From assembly GCA_905250115.1 (NCBI GenBank), contig CAJNOI010000039.1, forward strand, positions 401,488-465,487: a stretch of DNA of 64,000 nucleotides. Reading direction: 5' to 3'. The position numbers and the translations under genes were made by a program. This document shows positions 59,301 through 64,000 of this stretch, in pieces (within the stretch, counting starts at the first letter, position 1; every line of letters starts with the position of its first letter). Origin of the DNA: Adineta steineri (lineage: Eukaryota; Rotifera; Eurotatoria; Adinetida; Adinetidae). The notes beneath the pieces were generated by a model that searched no databases, had not been told where the DNA came from, and was given only the letters and a program-made list of their open reading frames with translations.

Positions 59301-61989
59301 AAAATCGTTTCCAATGCTTTGGATAATTTTTCTCTTGTTTGTTCAAGATGTTCAATACGTCCTTTCATTAAATTTATTTGTATTTCATTTTCTGTAGCAG
59401 CTAAATTATTCGCAGCATTTCCAGTCATTTGTGATAGATCATGTATTGAACCATTACGTGCTGATGGTAAATGATCACTTAAACTTAAACCTGAATCACC
59501 AATTGATTCACTATCCATTGAATATGTATCAAAATCAGGATCACATGCTGTTTTCGAAAACACAATACGTGTTATACTTTCATCAATTAAACGTAAATAC
59601 GATTGACTTTAATTTAGAAAAAAAATAAATAATATTGAAATGAATATATTTTTCTAACAAACCGAATAGCTTGATCATCTCGAATACATATAAGACGATT
59701 GATAATACTTGCAAGTATTGGTTCTGATGATGTATTTTTAACTAAACCATATAAATAATCAAAACAAGCTTGAAGATCACTAGAAAATAAATATATTTAT
59801 TATTATTTTTTTTGTTTAACAAAAGAAAAGTAAGTTTCTTACGCCCATGTATTTGATATTGATTCAAGTTTAATATTCATTGATTGATAATCATCTTCGA
59901 TATGACGAAGAAATAAATTAATATGTGCTGATAAATTATCTTTTTGTTTTGGATCTTCACATTCAACAACTTTCTTTTGTAATTTCTATTTTAATAAAAT
60001 ATTTTGTAAAAAAAAATCAATATTTCCCATTTAATCTTTTACTTCGAAATGTGTTTTAAAACCAGAACGAAATAATTCACTACGTAAATGATATCGATCT
60101 TCTGTTGATAATGTAACAAATATTGCATTGATACACATTAAAAAACTAGTCTGAAAAACATGAGAAATAGAAATTTTAATAAACTATTAGATTCTATACA
60201 TACAGCTATTTCTATTCCAGCTTCGAATGAATTAACTAAACAATCAAATCGTTCACGACCAGGACACCATTTTTTAGCAGATTGTGATAAAAGTTGAACA
60301 ATATTCTGACCATTCGATGGACTAAAAATATTCCGTGAAGCGAGTCATATAATTATTTCTAAACATACTTATTTTCATTCGGCATAGCTAATGTAAATAA
60401 AAGAATTGCACATGCTTGTTTAATTTTATTTAAACGTTCATCATTTTCCATATGTATAATATTTAATACATCAATAGTAATTTCCGCAATCTCTTTTGCT
60501 AATGATTCTTTCATTGAATTAAAATTCCAACCAAGATTAAGATAAGTTTTAAATGCTTCAATACCAGCACCAAGTATTTCATATAATGTACTTTGCTTTT
60601 CTTTACGTTCATCACCATCTTTAGTCGCCTTTCTATTTTACATTGAAAATAGTCAGAGAGAAATTCTAAGATGAAATAAAACATACTCGCGAGTAAATTC
60701 AATTTTAGCTATACAAGCTCGCATTGCTTTAAGCATTGCATTTGGTCCATTGGATTTCTCACCAAATACTTTACTCCATTTTAAACCATATTTTTTTAAT
60801 GAAAATGCAACACGTTCAAATGTATCTTTACTATTTCTCGAATAAATATTATCAATAGTAACATTATTTAAACTTTGAATTTGATATTCAGGTGATTTTG
60901 GACCACTCATTTCATTCTAAATTAATTTCATTATTTTCAAAACAGAAGAAAGAAATTTTTTATTTACGGTAGCAAGTTTATAATGTGAACTAAGCATTTC
61001 TCTCATATGAGCTGTTGTTGTTTGTTCGAACATTTTCTTCTTTGTTTCATTTCCTTCAAATAAATCATCCTTAACAAAAATGAAAATATTTAATTATTGC
61101 TAATATTGACGAAATATTTACTAACCATAACAGATTTGAAACGTTCTCGTACTTCATCATCAGTCAATGAAGTAACATCAAGATCGTTTGTTGTTGTAGT
61201 TGATGAAACAGGAGTTAATTCCGATGCTCCATATGTTGTAAAGGAACTATCACTACTTGCAGTCAAATGATTGCCTCTATGAGAACTGGAAGCTGTATGA
61301 TCAGAGCTTGTTTCGAATGGAATTGGAGCACGTGATTTTCCAGATGATATTCTCATCGATTTCTATAATTATATATATGATAAGAACAACATAATCTAGA
61401 TCAATTGATGAGTTTTTCTCAACAAATTCAATACAATTATATTTATTCTATGGTTTATCAATTTTTACACTCAAATACAGTCATATTTATATTAGGGGTA
61501 GTACAGTTGGCAGTTCCAAGTTCAGATTAACTGCCAATACAGCTCTTTTTAGAAAACTGTTGTGAAAACTAGTTTTTCGTAAATAAAAACAAATTTGAAA
61601 CAGACCAGTTTCTCTAAAAGAACTATCGATACAGTTCAGTTCCTTTCAAAAGAACTATTTAACAGTTCCCAAGAACGGAATTAATGTGGAACTGTCATAT
61701 CATAGATAAAACTTTGCATCTAACAACCCAGGTCATTTTTTTACGGTAAAACGGAATTTATGCACCATCTGCTGTATTAAATTAAATGCAAAAATATGCA
61801 TGATGAATCATATTTTCATAAAACAAGATCTATAACCTTACCATTAATTTTGATGAAAGTGTTCCAACCTATAATTATAAGAAATATTAATACAAAAAAA
61901 ATGAATTTCTATATTATTATTACCGAAATATCTTTTTTCTTTTCTTTTCCTTTTTTCTTCTCATGTTCATGCTGTCCATCATCACTCAT
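56360..61989 (-). CDS. DIAPH: Diaphanous-related formin
   Basis: Twenty-four minus-strand exons, from 61989-61924, 61868-61842, 61362-61126, 61069-60968, 60916-60687, 60632-60369, 60321-60204, 60150-60043, 59985-59843, 59779-59663, 59606-59294, 59239-59011, 58962-58930, 58818-58582, 58518-58318, 58267-58163, 58113-57917, 57853-57767, 57708-57553, 57499-57367, 57314-57181, 57126-56820, 56760-56665 to 56583-56360; 1,287 residues. It nucleates and elongates unbranched actin filaments under Rho control. N-terminus basic (EKKKGKEKKK), then the GTPase-binding/FH3 region (LTDDEVRERFKSVM, WSKVFGEKSNGPNAMLKAMRACI), a coiled coil (IEHLEQTREKLSKALETILT), an FH1 domain of about eight poly-Pro blocks with Gly-Met/Gly-Ser spacers, and an FH2 domain (WNKINPQSIKKESIWANI, FRVLDPRAGQNFG, LPSAEELKKLSELKNEI, LIELVLTIGNYMN, KRTLLHFILQEIE). 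The autoinhibitory DAD follows (DVVSNLMSVLKDTN...RRGVRRP). Beyond it lies an extra Pro-rich tail. Confidence 0.95.
61490..61760. repeat. possible decayed repeat in Diaphanous intron 2
   Basis: Intron 61841-61363 is 479 bp, far longer than its neighbours. It contains many CAGTTC/GAACT words in both orientations (ACAGTTGGCAGTTCC near 61508, AACAGTTCCC near 61661, GGAACTGTCA near 61689), suggesting nested inverted repeats of a degenerate element. No clean termini or target duplication were found. Confidence 0.35.
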
Positions 61990-62045
61990 TCTAATTATTA
62001 AATTCTAAATATCTTATCTAAAAAGAAAAAAACTAAACTTAGAAT
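61990..62045 (-). promoter_or_regulatory. 56-bp intercistronic spacer with poly(A) variant and acceptor
   Basis: On the minus strand, the stop of the upstream gene overlaps AATTAAA, then comes GTTTAGTTTTTTTCTTTTTAG (acceptor ending 62018), then a 28-base leader before the Diaphanous ATG. There is no room for an independent promoter in 56 bp unless it lies inside the upstream gene. This is the tightest gene junction in the window. Confidence 0.55.
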
Positions 62046-63580
62046 TTAATTATGACACAATTGATTTTTAATAAAATTTCCATATATTTTCGCATTCTGT
62101 CGATTTTGATGTTTTATTATCATTGTACATAAACGATTATGTTCATTTTGTCGTCTTTCTTGTAAATATGTATTATTTGTTTGTTTTATATTTGGTATAA
62201 TTCTTTGATGATGATGTTTATTATTATGATGATGATAAATATCGTTAACACGTTTTCTTGATTGTTGAATAAATGAAGATTTCCGTTGTTGAAATGCATG
62301 TTGAAGTGAAGAAATATTTTTACTATTATCATTCAATGGTAAAAAAAATGTCAGGGAAGAAGAAGGACGACTAGATGAAGATTTCTGTTTTGATTGTTTG
62401 ATTAATTGTTGAATTTTTTGTAATAAAATTTTTTGTTTTTGTTGACAAAGTGTTAATTCATGAAATAATTCATGAAGTGTAGATGTATATTGATTTTGAT
62501 GAGTAAATGTCTAAATAGAAGGAAAATAAAAGCATTATTTAATGTTTTTATGATAGGTCATAAATATGTTTTATGAAAAAAAACTATTCTCATTACAATT
62601 GTATTTAAGAGAATTTCTTATATATATTTGCAATCAATTGAGAAAAGGGCAAATAAAATAATGTGGTATTTTTCTTTGGTATTCTGTCAGAAGGTTCGTG
62701 TTAATAGAAATGACTTACAGATATATTCGTTTCCACTTGATTATCTTCACCGGTTATTAAAGTTTGTTTTGTAAGAGGTAATATTGAATGAAGACTTGCA
62801 TTATTATGATCATGTGATGATATTGATTCAGTACCTTAATTAATAAAATTGATAATCGAATATTAGTATGAGCCTATTAGAATACCATTTGTTCGATCTT
62901 ACAAACCGAGAGATGACTAATGATTCGAAAAATAGCTTTTAGTGAAATCGAAAGTAATGACTCATTGTTTACAGACAGTCAAATAATGATTAGAGATCTA
63001 ACGAAAAAATTTCAAAGAATAAAATTAGATTAAATATTTTTGCAGCTATGCCCTTTTATGTCAATTCACCTGTATGATTCAAATTGACACGTGAGAAATA
63101 CAATGATTAATACTCCCACCTGGCTTCATATTTATTTTTCGCTCTGTACTCTATTTATTTTATTGTACATATTATTCATTCTCTCATACCCGTAGATTCA
63201 TGATGTGTTATTGGACGAAAATGGTATTTCTCTGGTATTTCAGATGGCAGTCTTCTTTGATTACTGTCATCAAATTCTGATTGAGTAATTTCTGCTGATG
63301 TTCGTAGTTTCTATTGAAAAATATACAATAAATATTCTATATTAATTTTCTAATCTCACAGTTTCCAATTGTTCTATCACACAGTTCCAGTCAATATTTT
63401 CCTCTTCTGTATTATTATTATCATAATTACTTGATAATGATGATGATGAATCATTAAGAGTACACGATTTATCATAAACCGGTGTAAATGAATTACATGT
63501 CCATGTTACTGGCTGTAGTTCGGATAAAAAAGAAGAGATATTTGTTTTATCATTTGATCTTCTATTAGTATGAATCATGT
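62046..63580 (-). CDS. unknown Asn/Gln/His-rich protein, first gene of the Diaphanous cluster
   Basis: Minus-strand exons 63578-63360, 63310-63190, 62834-62719 and 62510-62046; 306 residues from the ATG at 63578, phases closed. One donor is GTGAGA rather than GTA. Visible segments: SSFLSELQPVTWTCNSFTPVY and a Ser run at the N-terminus, IPEKYHFRPITHH, a glutamine-rich helix (ELFHELTLCQQKQKILLQK), and a His/Asn-rich C-terminus (NDIYHHHNNKHHHQRI) with Arg/Gln helices after it. No family recognised; possibly a centrosomal or cytoskeletal protein by composition, but this is only a guess. The exon opens at an acceptor (TTTTGTTTTTAG ending 63581) two bases before the ATG, so a further 5' exon or a trans-spliced leader lies upstream. 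Confidence 0.65.
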
Positions 63581-64000
63581 CTAAAAACAAAAGAAATATG
63601 TGTAGGAACTAAAAAAAACAAAAAGAATGTAAGGCTTAGTCATTAATGAAGCGTATTTCATCACAAAAGATTGTCGTTCGTAATTTTGAAAAAAAACGAA
63701 AAGAGACTTTTTTATTGTTTATTTTGTTAAATGAATGTCATTGTTACATGAGAAATAACACAAATATAGGATGACTTTTCAAGGTAGTTTTTTAACTTAT
63801 CGCAAAATAATAGTTACAATAAAAAACAACAGGATGAAACGAAAAAAAAAGAAGAGAAATTTTCGTTTTTATTTTAATGCAATTTTCTATTCATCAAGGC
63901 TGACTCAAAACAAAAGATAGTGTGAATCATTCTCTACTCACTTCTTAAATCAGAGTGGCGAGAGAAAAAAATTGAAATAAATTTTACTAGATGGCGTTAG
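63581..64000. other. window edge, upstream of the Diaphanous cluster
   Basis: AT-rich sequence preceding the first gene of the minus-strand cluster. It may contain its promoter or a 5' exon. No exon is supported. Confidence 0.4.

Noticed and set aside
1..64000. tRNA, rRNA, snRNA or spliced-leader RNA genes
   Set aside because: I scanned by eye for the tRNA B-box (GGTTCGAATCC-like) and conserved rRNA stretches and saw none. A covariance-model search would be decisive.

Overview
The window is AT-rich nuclear DNA from a small-genome invertebrate. Most introns are 50-70 bp with GT..AG ends, and genes are separated by 0.1-3 kb. The gene set is metazoan: chitin synthase, Diaphanous formin, nephrin/Neph-type Ig receptor, colmedin (collagen plus olfactomedin), ATOH8/Net bHLH factor, myotubularin, GPCPD1, LACTB and a Ly6 protein. 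Compact introns, chitin synthase and many 3' splice acceptors just ahead of start codons fit a bdelloid rotifer best (inference, moderate confidence). No prokaryotic, viral, rRNA, tRNA or CRISPR feature was recognised. All exon models below were assembled by hand from splice signals, phase continuity and protein similarity; every complete multi-exon model closes in frame.

Layout. 1-2.1 kb (+): proline-rich protein with alveolin-like repeats, 5' incomplete. 3.1-6.2 kb (-): myotubularin of MTMR6/7/8 type with a FYVE finger. Upstream of it (6.8-8.2 kb, -) lie three in-phase exons of an unidentified small gene or alternative 5' end. 10.9-18.0 kb (+): a 16-exon chitin synthase with a MITE-like insertion in intron 12. 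21.3-26.6 kb (+): Ig/FN3 transmembrane receptor with a possible alternative short tail. 27.8-29.4 kb (+): unknown Arg/Ser-rich protein. 30 kb (+): intronless multipass membrane protein. 34.1-36.1 kb (+): colmedin. 37.1-38.2 kb (+): VPVPQP-repeat protein. 39.3 kb (+): bHLH factor. 40.2-42.3 kb (+): a coiled-coil gene 128 bp ahead of LACTB. 44.1-44.9 kb (+): Ly6/uPAR protein. 46.4-47.9 kb: a repeat-bounded segment holding a truncated p97/VCP fragment and a small inverted-repeat element. 48.3-53.2 kb (-): GPCPD1, an 89-residue membrane protein and a Lys/Ser-rich protein in a row. 54.8 kb: a hAT-type MITE with a perfect 8-bp target-site duplication. 55.8-63.6 kb (-): an unknown gene, Diaphanous and a 51-residue microgene, with only 56 bp between the first two.

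The main system-level signal is gene organisation. About ten genes carry a pyrimidine-rich stretch ending in AG within about 10-55 bases of their ATG, and several same-strand neighbours are 56-343 bp apart. This is the pattern expected of spliced-leader trans-splicing and operon-like transcription, which is documented in bdelloid rotifers; here it is an inference to be tested with transcripts. The mobile-element traces (hAT MITE, intronic MITE, repeat-bounded VCP fragment) are the other notable layer.
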